Source of the DNA: Bacillota bacterium
Lineage (GTDB): Bacteria > Bacillota > Clostridia > Acetivibrionales > DSM-1351
Assembly (NCBI GenBank): GCA_023391425.1
Contig: JAEWAX010000103.1
Span: 1 to 54,528, forward strand
Length of the DNA: 54,528 nt
Direction: 5' to 3'
Below the pieces are notes generated by a model. That model did not search any database and was not told the origin of the DNA. It saw nothing but the letters and a program-made list of their open reading frames with translations. Of the stretch, positions 1 to 8,447 are shown in pieces. A program made the translations under genes and the position numbers. The stretch's first letter is position 1. The number at the start of each line of letters is the position of its first letter.

Positions 1-471
1 CACTCCAAAATTCAAAAATGACAGATGTGGAAAAGATCTTCATGAATTAAAAGCCTGCTAAAATTCCAACGAAATCTAATAGGCCTATTAAAGTGCGCTC
101 AAAATTTACAAAATTGTTAATTTACTATAGAGTAATCAACAATTTAACAACTATAAATATCAAAAGCAAAAGAAAGGAGTATCGCTCACTACTTTTTAAG
201 TAGTTTTGCGACACTCCCTTTTTATTTGATGGTAAAAATATTTGTCAAAGTTACAAATACGAGCAAAATAGAGGGTATTTTTATATAAATGAAATATGGT
301 AGGCTAACTAATTGATAAGATGCCATTAAAAATTAGCAGAGAACTTGATTGTTATAGAAAGTCGCCAGCTAAGCTGGTGGTTATGACTTATCAAACGAGA
401 TAAATTGTAGTATTCTAAAAGAGTAAAGGCAATAATGTATTTGGAAACTTACTTTTGAAAGGGGTTTTATT
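1..471. other. Intergenic region at window edge
   Basis: No convincing gene lies here. The first 61 bases are open in one frame (ending ...LHELKAC, then TAA), which could be the tail of a gene outside the window, but this is too short to assign. Bases 111-145 form an imperfect AT-rich hairpin. A strong terminator follows at 174-226. Further on, bases 361-391 hold a short perfect stem (CCAGCT/AGCTGG) flanked by AAGTC and GACTT, about 90 bases before the next gene; it may be a leader hairpin. I could not pick a confident -35/-10 pair for the downstream gene. Confidence 0.4.
174..226 (+). terminator. Rho-independent terminator
   Basis: The arms GGAGT-a-TCGC-tc-ACTACTT and AAGTAGT-tt-GCGA-c-ACTCC face each other around a TTT loop and are followed by CTTTTTATTT. 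It would terminate rightward transcription entering from outside the window. Confidence 0.75.
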
Positions 472-3054
472 ATGTCTTTTGAAAGAATCAAATCTGGTAT
501 TCAAAGTATGGATATTATTTTAGATAATATCAGGTATGGTGATAATGTCGTAATGCAGGTTACCTGTCTGGACGATTTTAGAAAGATGGCTAAAGAATTT
601 GTAAAACAGGCTATTGTTGATAATAGAAATATTAATTATATTAGGTTTGCAGGACATGAGCCAATATTAGAAGAACAAGAAGGGCTGAAGATTTATCAGC
701 TGAATACTGCTTCTGGATTTGAGCTATTTTCGATTCAAGTTCATGAAATTATTGAGAAAGAAGGATATCAGGCTTTTTATGTATTTGATTGCCTATCTGA
801 CTTGCAGGTTGCTTGGTCTACAGATTTAATGATGGGTAATTTTTTCTGCATAACTTGTCCTTATCTATTTGAATTAGATACGGTTGCCTACTTTCCTATT
901 TTATGTGGACATCATGATTATACAACTATCGCTCGTATACAAGAAACTACACAATTATTGTTGGATATTCACTCGAATAATAAGGATATATATCTGCATC
1001 CGATAAAAGTCTGGAATCGTTATTCAACAGAAATGTATCTTCCTCATAAACTCAATACAAAAGGTGAATTTGAATGCTTGATTAGTAGCGTAGATCTTGC
1101 AGATTATTATAGGTTAATTCATTTAGAACAGGCTAAGCAAGAAGAGCAGAATATAGATAGTTATGAAAGATTTTTTAAAGAAGCGATAGCTTCGTTTTAT
1201 AACGGGAATATCAGCGACAATACAGTAAATAAGATAAGCCTCAGTATGATGACACATGAACGTAAAATGGCTGCTATGATAAAAAAAGAATTTTCACCTG
1301 AGGACTTTTTCTTTATCAAAAAGAGAATGATTGGAACAGGTACCATAGGCGGGAAAGCCTGTGGGATGCTACTTGCAAGGAAGATGCTAGAAAATTATCT
1401 TCCTGATTGTGCTAAGTATATGGAGCCTCATGATTCATTTTATATTGGGACAGATGTATTCTATTCATACATTGTCGAAAACAAGTTATGGAATTTACGT
1501 ATGATGGGGCGTAAGGAAGAAAACTATTTTGAAATGGGAGAAGAGCTGTCTAAAGCTATATTAGGAGGGAAATTTTCTGAGGCAGTTCGCGCACAGTTCA
1601 GAAGAATGCTTGAGTACTTTGGTCAGATTCCTATTATTGTACGTTCCAGTAGCTTTTTGGAGGATGGTTTCGGGAATGCCTTTGCCGGAAAGTATGAATC
1701 GGTATTCTGCCCAAATGGATTAAGTCCGGAAGAAAGGCTTGAAAACTTTGAAAATGCGGTTAGAAGAATTTATGCCAGTACTATGAATAGCTCGGCTCTG
1801 GAATATCGAAGAAAAAGAGGTATGGCTGAAGCTGATGAACAAATGGCAATTTTAGTTCAGCGTGTCAGCGGTACCAAATTTGGCGATTATTATATGCCAT
1901 GTGCAGCAGGAGTTGGTTTTTCGTATAGTGTTTACCGATGGAGTGATGAGCTGAGTCCAGATGCAGGCCTCTTAAGGCTCGTTGCCGGACTTGGAACAAA
2001 GGCAGTTGATCGGACAGGTATTGACTACCCAAGACTGGTTAATTTAGATAATCCCGAAAATACTACTCTAGTAAATGAAGAGGAAAAACATCGTTTTTCA
2101 CAGCGTAATTTAGATGTTATCAATACAAAATCCAATATATTAGAGGAAATGTCAGCTAGCGATCTGATTCCAAAGCTACCAAAATGGTATACAGACATTA
2201 TCTGTGAACATGATCGCACAGCTGAAAGATTGTTTAGTGAAAGAGGCCAATCGCGTTTAGTTCAGTTTGTATCGTGTCTTGGTGTGGTGAAGGTTAAAGA
2301 ACTTATGGTCCTGATGAAGGATATAATGGCTACTTTGCAGCAGCATTATGGAACACCGGTTGATATAGAATATACCATCAATTTCGGCCCAGATGGTAAT
2401 TTTGTAGTAAATCTGCTTCAATGCAGACCTTTATATGTTTGGCAATCTGCCACAAATCAGAGTGTACCTAAAATCAATGAAGAAAATATATTGTTTCAGG
2501 TTAATAGAAGCTTTATGGGTAATAGCGCAAAAGTAAACGTTGATATAGTTGTATATATCGATTCTACAAAATATTATAAAATTCCCTATAATCAGAAGAG
2601 TATCGTAGCAGGATTAGTCGGAAAGGTTAATAAATACTATATGAATAGCGGGAAAAATATTATGCTTGTCAGTCCTGGACGTATTGGAACCTCTTCACCA
2701 GAATTAGGGGTAGGGGTTACTTTTTCTGATATTTCAAACTTCCGTGTAGTATGTGAATACGAGGATGCTAAAATTGGTTTTTTCCCCGAATTATCCTATG
2801 GAAGTCATATGTTTCAGGATATAGTTGAAGCAGAAATGTTTTATGTCGCAATTATGGATAAAAAGGATAAAGACAATAAAATTTTCAATAAAGACATTTG
2901 GGCAGGAAAGGAGTCTGCTTTTAATAGAATTTTGCCATCAACAGAAAATCCATTAGATGTTGTCAAAATATATGAAGTAGCTTCGGAAAAACCGCTTAGT
3001 TTATACGCAGACTTTCAAAATAGAACAGCAACCTGCGGGTATTTTAATAAGTGA
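472..3054 (+). CDS. PEP/pyruvate-binding (PPDK_N-type) domain protein
   Basis: An 860-residue cytosolic protein. Residues about 290-655 match the ATP-grasp nucleotide-binding part of pyruvate phosphate dikinase and PEP synthase: a glycine-rich IGGKACGMLLARK segment near 291, VRSSSFLEDGFGNAFAGK near 390, and LLQCRPLY near 650, where these enzymes have LQxRP at the end of this domain. The swivelling phospho-histidine domain and the PEP-binding barrel are both missing, so it cannot be a complete PPDK or PpsA. The first 170 residues (SGIQSMDIILDNIRYGDNV...) look RecA/KaiC-like in layout but carry no clear Walker A. The start is set by AAAGGGG seven to ten bases upstream. It appears monocistronic. 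Its real substrate is unknown; a phosphotransfer or regulatory role is only inferred. Confidence 0.8.
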   Translation: MSFERIKSGIQSMDIILDNIRYGDNVVMQVTCLDDFRKMAKEFVKQAIVDNRNINYIRFAGHEPILEEQEGLKIYQLNTASGFELFSIQVHEIIEKEGYQAFYVFDCLSDLQVAWSTDLMMGNFFCITCPYLFELDTVAYFPILCGHHDYTTIARIQETTQLLLDIHSNNKDIYLHPIKVWNRYSTEMYLPHKLNTKGEFECLISSVDLADYYRLIHLEQAKQEEQNIDSYERFFKEAIASFYNGNISDNTVNKISLSMMTHERKMAAMIKKEFSPEDFFFIKKRMIGTGTIGGKACGMLLARKMLENYLPDCAKYMEPHDSFYIGTDVFYSYIVENKLWNLRMMGRKEENYFEMGEELSKAILGGKFSEAVRAQFRRMLEYFGQIPIIVRSSSFLEDGFGNAFAGKYESVFCPNGLSPEERLENFENAVRRIYASTMNSSALEYRRKRGMAEADEQMAILVQRVSGTKFGDYYMPCAAGVGFSYSVYRWSDELSPDAGLLRLVAGLGTKAVDRTGIDYPRLVNLDNPENTTLVNEEEKHRFSQRNLDVINTKSNILEEMSASDLIPKLPKWYTDIICEHDRTAERLFSERGQSRLVQFVSCLGVVKVKELMVLMKDIMATLQQHYGTPVDIEYTINFGPDGNFVVNLLQCRPLYVWQSATNQSVPKINEENILFQVNRSFMGNSAKVNVDIVVYIDSTKYYKIPYNQKSIVAGLVGKVNKYYMNSGKNIMLVSPGRIGTSSPELGVGVTFSDISNFRVVCEYEDAKIGFFPELSYGSHMFQDIVEAEMFYVAIMDKKDKDNKIFNKDIWAGKESAFNRILPSTENPLDVVKIYEVASEKPLSLYADFQNRTATCGYFNK

Positions 3055-3278
3055 AATTTCAGAAATAAATAGATGGTACTAGTAGTCAAGTTAAAAATAA
3101 ATAAACTACAGAATTAGTTTGGCACGAGAGTCCTTTATTGAAATAGTATGCAAGCAGGGTTAATGGGATAGCTATCTTAGGTGAGAAACATAGATTTTCA
3201 TTTTTATTCAAAAAGAGCATTGAGTGACAAGTAGACTAGTATATTCTTGTGCTATTCTATATCCGAGGAGGTACTTAT

Positions 3279-4655
3279 ATGCATGCATGGGAAGCAATAC
3301 AAAAATCTTTGGACTATATTGAGGACAATCTCTCAGAAGATATTAAAATTGAAACTCTAGCAAATGTTGCTACATTATCACCATACTATTTTCAGCGCCT
3401 GTTTGCTCGTTTGGTAAAGAAGCCAGTGAATGAATATGTGAAGTTACGTAGATTAGCAAAAGCATCGGAAGGCCTTAAGAATAAGGAAAAGCGAATACTT
3501 GATATAGCACTTGATTGTGGGTTTTCAGACCATGCCAACTTTACTCGGGCATTTAAGCGAGCATATAGAATTACACCAGAGGAGTATCGGGATTCTCTTG
3601 TCATACTCAATCAGTTTGTCAAGCCAGACTTGTTACTAAACTATGTCATGATTGATGAAGATGTACCATTATTGGCTGATGGTATAGTAGTTGAAGTAAC
3701 TCGCAGAAAGTTAGATAAACCTCGCATATTTTTTGGAATTGAGGGTGAGGTTCCAATTGCAGAACTAATTGGAGGCCGAACAACCGGCATTTCTTCGACT
3801 GGCGGATTATGGGATGAGTTCCACCGTAAAAAATCAAGTATTCCGCATTTGCTGGCCAACGGAAATGAGTTTGGTCTTCTTTATAGTGGAAATGCGAGAG
3901 AAGGCTATTGCACTTATATGGCTGGGGCTGAAACTACTGGAAATATTGGAACTGAGGCTACTGAAGATGCAAAAGCTGAGGAATATACTACATATACACT
4001 TCCTTGTGGTGAATACGTTGTTTGCTGCTTTGAAGCAGAGAACTTTGAACAACTAATTGGTTCGGCGGTATTCAAAGCATCCACCTTCATGGAGGGCTGG
4101 ATGAAAAAGCACGGACTGACTTGTGGTGATTTCGCTGCTGAGATATATTACGATATTGGTCCTGACGCGAAATATATGGAGCTGTGGCTACCAATGTGTC
4201 TATATCAAAGAAATTTCAAACAGACGGAAATATGGGATAAAACTGATGGAACGAAGGAACCATCACTGGAAACAATCAGTGCCTATGTAAAAAGTCCTTT
4301 GTGGGAACAACTGCGCAAACATCTGGAAGAACAGTATAAGATAAAACCCATACTTGAATACAGCAGATGTTCCAAGCAGCAGGGGTGGAATTTGAAGTAC
4401 AAAAAGGCTGGCCGCAGTTTGTGCACCTTGTACCCAATGGAGGGCTACTATATTGTCCTCGTTGTCATTGGTTATCGTGAACGTGTGGAAGCAGAATTAG
4501 CACTCCCTTTTTTTACACAATATTTACAGCAGCTATATCATGAAACAAAAACCGGTATGGGCCAGAAGTGGCTTATGATTAATGTGACAGATGCTGCGGT
4601 GCTGAAAGATGTAAAGCAATGTATTTCTATTCGCAGAGGAATAAAAAATAAATAA
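3279..4655 (+). CDS. AraC regulator fused to GyrI-like and DUF3788 domains
   Basis: A 458-residue transcription factor. Residues 1-105 form the two helix-turn-helix motifs of AraC/XylS proteins (YYFQRLFARLVKKPVNEYV; LDIALDCGFSDHANFTRAFK). Residues about 120-300 resemble the GyrI/AraC effector-binding domain, which binds small hydrophobic ligands in relatives such as Rob and BmrR. The last 130 residues (WNLKYKKAGRSLCTLYP, EGYYIVLVVIGYRERVE) resemble DUF3788 (YdeI-like). The ATG at 3279 has AGGAGG seven bases upstream, so the longer GTG reading at 3249 is rejected. A stand-alone GyrI-like gene follows 15 bases after the stop and is probably co-transcribed, suggesting a ligand-sensing pair. Confidence 0.85.
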   Translation: MHAWEAIQKSLDYIEDNLSEDIKIETLANVATLSPYYFQRLFARLVKKPVNEYVKLRRLAKASEGLKNKEKRILDIALDCGFSDHANFTRAFKRAYRITPEEYRDSLVILNQFVKPDLLLNYVMIDEDVPLLADGIVVEVTRRKLDKPRIFFGIEGEVPIAELIGGRTTGISSTGGLWDEFHRKKSSIPHLLANGNEFGLLYSGNAREGYCTYMAGAETTGNIGTEATEDAKAEEYTTYTLPCGEYVVCCFEAENFEQLIGSAVFKASTFMEGWMKKHGLTCGDFAAEIYYDIGPDAKYMELWLPMCLYQRNFKQTEIWDKTDGTKEPSLETISAYVKSPLWEQLRKHLEEQYKIKPILEYSRCSKQQGWNLKYKKAGRSLCTLYPMEGYYIVLVVIGYRERVEAELALPFFTQYLQQLYHETKTGMGQKWLMINVTDAAVLKDVKQCISIRRGIKNK

Positions 4656-4670
4656 TCTGGAGGTAATAAA

Positions 4671-5132
4671 ATGTCAATCGTTTCTGCTATTAATTTAATA
4701 GAGCAAGCTGAGCAGCATGTCCTTTCTATCCGAACTATAATACATTTTGACAATTATCCGAAAGTTGCTGGGCAAGCCTATGGAAAAATAATGGAGTATG
4801 CAATACCAAATAACCTGCTGTTTTCAGGTGCTCCATTTGTATGCTACCATAACGCAAATCTTGAAAACCTCGATGTGGAGATGGGCTTTCCTGTTGCAAA
4901 ACCAGTTGAAGGAAATAGTGAAATTGTTGGATATACTATTCCTATACAAAAAGTGGTGTCAGGCATTTTCTTAGGCTCTTATGGGGATACTGACCTATTG
5001 ATGATGGAAATTATACAGTGGATATCAGAGCAGGGCTATGAGCAAAAAGGAGAGATATATAATTATTATTTAAATGATGCAAATCGCCCTGCAAGTGAAT
5101 TGCTTACACAAATTGTCGTACCGGTAAAATAG
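4671..5132 (+). CDS. GyrI-like effector-binding domain protein
   Basis: A 153-residue single-domain protein with the GyrI/AraC_E_bind pattern: a beta strand start (HVLSIRTIIHFDNYPKVAGQAYGKI), a middle VEMGFPVAKPVEG segment typical of the second half-repeat, and EIYNYYLNDANRPASELLTQI near the end. Such proteins bind small amphipathic ligands and sometimes sequester or hydrolyse drugs. CTGGAGGT lies seven to nine bases before the ATG. It follows the AraC-GyrI fusion gene by 15 bases on the same strand, so the two probably share a transcript and perhaps a ligand. Confidence 0.8.
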   Translation: MSIVSAINLIEQAEQHVLSIRTIIHFDNYPKVAGQAYGKIMEYAIPNNLLFSGAPFVCYHNANLENLDVEMGFPVAKPVEGNSEIVGYTIPIQKVVSGIFLGSYGDTDLLMMEIIQWISEQGYEQKGEIYNYYLNDANRPASELLTQIVVPVK

Positions 5133-5190
5133 AAAATGTATTAGAAGATTTGAATAGCACTTCTTAAAAGTGTTCACGCAATGCTTTTCG

Positions 5191-6084
5191 TTAGATTTCT
5201 GCATCAGACCAGTGATTTTTTGCCAAATTAATAAAGCCTAACAAAAGTGGAGATATCCACTTGTCCTTATGGTATATAAGCTGCGAACAGATTTTATAAT
5301 TGTTTTTATAAGCTAAAGGAATAAGCTCCTTGTTTTCTACTTCCTTGGTTACAGCGATTTGAGGTAGTACGCAGATACCAAGACCACTCATTGAGATTTC
5401 CTTTATGGCCTGTATACTATTAGTTTCTAATATGACTTTAGGTTTAATGTTAGAGGCTAGCATGTCATTTACAAAAGCACCTCGATAGCAGCACCCAGGT
5501 TCTGTTAGAACAAAAGCTTCATTGGTAAAGTCTTTAGAAGCTACATGGGCTTTTGATGTTAATGGATTTTCTGGATATGACAGCATCAAGATTGGTTCAG
5601 GCAATTCAAACTGGGATATAATAGAAGCATCTTTTATTTCGTTACCAATAGTAAAGGCAATATCAATAGCATTATCGCATAACATAGGGAGAAACTGGTC
5701 ACAACTGAGCAATTTTAGACAAATATCTATATTAGGATGCTGCATTTTATATTTTTTAATTATTCTTGGAAGGCGATAGATGCATAACGATTCTGCAACT
5801 CCAATGTTGATACTTCCATTTATCGCATCAGAAGGAGCTATTAACTCTTTCATGTTTGATGAGATTGCTACCATTTGAGTGGCATATGGAATAAGTGACT
5901 TTCCAGCAAGAGTAAGTGATACACTTTTTCCAATACGTTCAAATAATTTTACATCTAATTCTTTTTCTAGCTGCTTAATTTGTGCAGTAATACTTGATTG
6001 GGCATATCCTAGTAAATCAGCTGTTTTAGTAAAGTTCTGGATTTTACATAATGCAAGAAAGGTGTTCAACTGCTTTATATCCAT
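5191..6084 (-). CDS. LysR-family transcriptional regulator
   Basis: A 297-residue protein with an N-terminal winged helix-turn-helix (MDIKQLNTFLALCKIQNFTK, then AQSSITAQIKQLEKELDVKLF) and a periplasmic-binding-protein-like co-inducer domain from about residue 90. Both length and layout are typical of LysR activators. I place the start at 6084 because AAGGAG lies six bases ahead of it; an in-frame ATG further upstream has no such site. It is transcribed away from the cupin gene at 6232; the 147-base gap holds short AT-rich palindromes (for example ATAG-AAA-CTAT) that could be its binding site. Control of the cupin gene is inferred from divergent orientation only. Confidence 0.9.
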   Translation of the reverse strand: MDIKQLNTFLALCKIQNFTKTADLLGYAQSSITAQIKQLEKELDVKLFERIGKSVSLTLAGKSLIPYATQMVAISSNMKELIAPSDAINGSINIGVAESLCIYRLPRIIKKYKMQHPNIDICLKLLSCDQFLPMLCDNAIDIAFTIGNEIKDASIISQFELPEPILMLSYPENPLTSKAHVASKDFTNEAFVLTEPGCCYRGAFVNDMLASNIKPKVILETNSIQAIKEISMSGLGICVLPQIAVTKEVENKELIPLAYKNNYKICSQLIYHKDKWISPLLLGFINLAKNHWSDAEI

Positions 6085-6231
6085 AGTGTTCTCCTTTATT
6101 ATCAATAGATAAAAGCGATTATAATTATAGAAACTATTCGTTATACTAATCGATAATTGTATGATAACATGATTTTAAGGACAATACAATTAAGAATTGT
6201 TATAGTGTTTTTGGAAAAGGAGAATGTGAAA

Positions 6232-6579
6232 ATGATTAGTAAAGTAAATTTGAGGGATGAAGTTAATGCAGTTAAAGATTTATACGTTTATCAAAAAATA
6301 GGTTACCTGAATAAGCACATACTTAGTGTTGTACAAGTGGAGGACCGGACATTAGATTTTCACGTACATGAAGCTTCCGACGAAATGTTTTTTGTGATAG
6401 AAGGAACATTTCAGTTAGAAACAGAAGAAGGCTTACTCAGAGTAAATGAGGGAGAATTTGTTATTGTTCCTAAGGGAACAAAACACAGGCCAGTAGTCAA
6501 TTCCTTGGCTAAGTTTTTAATGGTAGAATTAGAAGGAACATTGAATAAAGAAAATAGTGGAGATTTGTATGAAGAGTAG
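6232..6579 (+). CDS. Small cupin-domain protein
   Basis: A 115-residue single-domain cupin. The first cupin motif reads FHVHEASDEMFFVIEG and the second EGEFVIVPKGTKHRP, with two His and one Glu available in motif 1 and a His in motif 2 for metal binding. These proteins are small metal-binding isomerases, dioxygenases or sugar/ligand-binding proteins; nothing in the sequence picks one. AAGGAGA about nine bases ahead supports the ATG at 6232 over an earlier in-frame ATG at 6157. It is divergent from a LysR gene and followed by a terminator. Confidence 0.85.
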   Translation: MISKVNLRDEVNAVKDLYVYQKIGYLNKHILSVVQVEDRTLDFHVHEASDEMFFVIEGTFQLETEEGLLRVNEGEFVIVPKGTKHRPVVNSLAKFLMVELEGTLNKENSGDLYEE

Positions 6580-6610
6580 ATAGCATAAGATTAGCAAAAA
6601 TTTGAAATGT

Positions 6611-6651
6611 AAAAAACCAGTCTTTGAGTTCATTGAAGGCTGGTTTTTTGT
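6611..6651 (+). terminator. Rho-independent terminator after cupin gene
   Basis: AAAAACCAGTCTT and AAGGCTGGTTTTTT form a stem with one G-T pair and a loop of about ten bases, followed by a T-rich stretch. It lies 35 bases after the cupin stop codon. Confidence 0.8.
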
Positions 6652-6715
6652 TGTTACATTTCTGAACTTTAAGGGCAAGAAAATAAGTTAAGAATATTGA
6701 CTTGATAAAAATGGT

Positions 6716-6735
6716 AAATCTTAAGAAATCTTAAG
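6716..6735 (+). promoter_or_regulatory. Tandem 10-bp repeat, probable response-regulator site
   Basis: AAATCTTAAG occurs twice in direct head-to-tail order with no spacer, 75 bases before the M20 peptidase gene. Direct repeats with a period of 10-11 bp are the usual target of OmpR/PhoB-type regulators, and such a regulator is encoded two genes downstream. Autoregulation is inferred. Confidence 0.5.
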
Positions 6736-6809
6736 GTTTTACTGTGTAAGTTATTTGGATTTCTCCTTTAAAATTAAGGTGTTAAAGAATTTTACGAGGA
6801 GAAATCATT

Positions 6810-8267
6810 ATGAAGATTTTAAAAAATGTTTCAAAAATAGTAGGATGTTTAATCCTCATTATTGTAGTTATTGTTGTAATCCAAACACTAACCACTGCGT
6901 CAAAGCAGGTGAAAGTGGTTAATACAAGCCTATATATTAATCTTGATATGGACAAGGCAAGCAGAAACTTATCAAAGGCACTTCAGTTTAAAACAATTTC
7001 TTATACGAATCCAGAGGAATTTGATTATACTGAATTCTTAGGATTACGTCAATTTATTGATGACACCTATCCAAATGTAAAAACTAATCTAAAAAAAGAG
7101 ACAGTTAATCAGAATAGTTTACTTTATACTTGGGAAGGAGCAAATAGTGAATTAAAACCCTTGATATTGTGTGCACATATGGATGTTGTCGGAGTGGAAG
7201 AGGCTACACTTGGCGAGTGGAAGTACCAACCGTTTTCAGGCGCAATTGCAGAAGGTAAAATATGGGGAAGAGGTGCAAGGGACAATAAATGTCAAGTGTT
7301 TAGTATATTAGAAGCAGTTGAGTACTTGATTGTGAAGGGATATAAACCAGAAAGGACCATCTATCTGGCATTTGGACACGATGAAGAAGTACTTGGAGTG
7401 AATGGAGCCGCAAAGATTGCAGGGCTGCTTGAAAAACGTGGTGTTGTTGCAGAATGCCTGATTGACGAAGGTGGAGCAATCGTAGAGAAAAGCATTCCTG
7501 GAGTAAGTGGTAAGGTTGCCTTGATTGGAACCGCTGAGAAAGGTTATCTGACATTAAAAATATCTACGAGTATGGAGGGCGGACATTCAGCTGATCCTGC
7601 TAACGAAACAGCAATTGGTGCTATAAGTGCAGCAGTCTCCAAGGTTGATAAATATCAGTTTGATGGAACACTAGATTACGTTTGCCCTATGTTTGAGTAT
7701 ACAGCAGCAGAAGCAAGTTTTCCGATGAAGGTGGTATATTCGAATCTTTGGCTGACTAACGGTATTCTAAAAAATATTTTGGCTGGTTCTTCGGATACTG
7801 ATGCTTCGATTAGAACAACTAAGGTAGCCACAGTATTTAACGCAGGTTTTAAGGATAATGTGGTACCAAAAGAGGCAAGTGCATTAATTAACCTAAGGCT
7901 TATGCCTGGGCATACAATTCAAGGTACAATTCAAACAATTTCTGATATAATTAACAATAATAAAATAAAAATAGAAACTGTTGGCTTTTATAATGAAGCA
8001 CCAGAGCAGGCATCATCAGATACAGACTCTTTCCGTACAATACAGAAGTCCTTAAAGCAGGTATTCCCGGATTCTATAAGTGTTCCATATTTTGTCACCG
8101 GGGGTACGGATGCGAAGCATTATACTAATATTACTAAGAATCTTTATAATATGACACCCTCAATTAAGGAGAAGGATGAAGAAGGACATGGTGTGAATGA
8201 AAGAATTCCTATTGATAATTATGAAGAATATATTAAGGTGTTTATACAATTGATTAAGAATATGTAA
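6810..8267 (+). CDS. M20-family metallopeptidase, PM20D1/CPS-like
   Basis: A 485-residue protein with an N-terminal membrane anchor (residues about 9-27, GCLILIIVVIVVIQTL), so the catalytic domain is expected outside the cell. Di-zinc ligands are visible: His in LCAHMDVVG, Asp in GRGARDNK, the catalytic pair in GHDEEV, a following IDEGG, and a late His in GGTDAKHY. The order and the 485-residue length match the carboxypeptidase-S/PM20D1 branch, which hydrolyses or forms N-acyl amino acids and cleaves dipeptides, rather than the shorter PepT/DapE types. AGGAG lies before the ATG. A histidine kinase and regulator follow on the same strand after a 180-base gap. Confidence 0.88.
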   Translation: MKILKNVSKIVGCLILIIVVIVVIQTLTTASKQVKVVNTSLYINLDMDKASRNLSKALQFKTISYTNPEEFDYTEFLGLRQFIDDTYPNVKTNLKKETVNQNSLLYTWEGANSELKPLILCAHMDVVGVEEATLGEWKYQPFSGAIAEGKIWGRGARDNKCQVFSILEAVEYLIVKGYKPERTIYLAFGHDEEVLGVNGAAKIAGLLEKRGVVAECLIDEGGAIVEKSIPGVSGKVALIGTAEKGYLTLKISTSMEGGHSADPANETAIGAISAAVSKVDKYQFDGTLDYVCPMFEYTAAEASFPMKVVYSNLWLTNGILKNILAGSSDTDASIRTTKVATVFNAGFKDNVVPKEASALINLRLMPGHTIQGTIQTISDIINNNKIKIETVGFYNEAPEQASSDTDSFRTIQKSLKQVFPDSISVPYFVTGGTDAKHYTNITKNLYNMTPSIKEKDEEGHGVNERIPIDNYEEYIKVFIQLIKNM

Positions 8268-8447
8268 TACTATTTCACATTTAAAATATAGAAAAGACAT
8301 ATTTTAAATCGCCGTATATGGGGTGCGCTACATAAGCAGCGGTTCATAGTATTAAACAACATTTGCGATTTGCGGCTTCGCGAACGCGGCAGACGAGACT
8401 ATTTGGCTATAAAATTTCTGAAAGATACATCTAGAAAGAGGTTACAT
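8268..8447 (+). other. Leader between peptidase and kinase genes
   Basis: Bases 8279-8289 and 8299-8309 form a perfect 11-bp AT-only stem (ATTTAAAATAT), a weak terminator at best. The remainder, 8311-8400, is distinctly GC-richer than its surroundings and contains nested palindromic runs such as TTCGCGAA. I do not recognise it; it may be a decayed repeat or a structured leader. Confidence 0.35.

Noticed and set aside
2..61. 3' end of a gene entering from the left
   Set aside because: Only 19 codons are visible, with no recognisable motif, so it cannot be supported as a gene.
3834..4056. Open frames overlapping the AraC-GyrI gene on both strands
   Set aside because: They lack ribosome sites and family motifs and lie wholly inside a well-supported gene.
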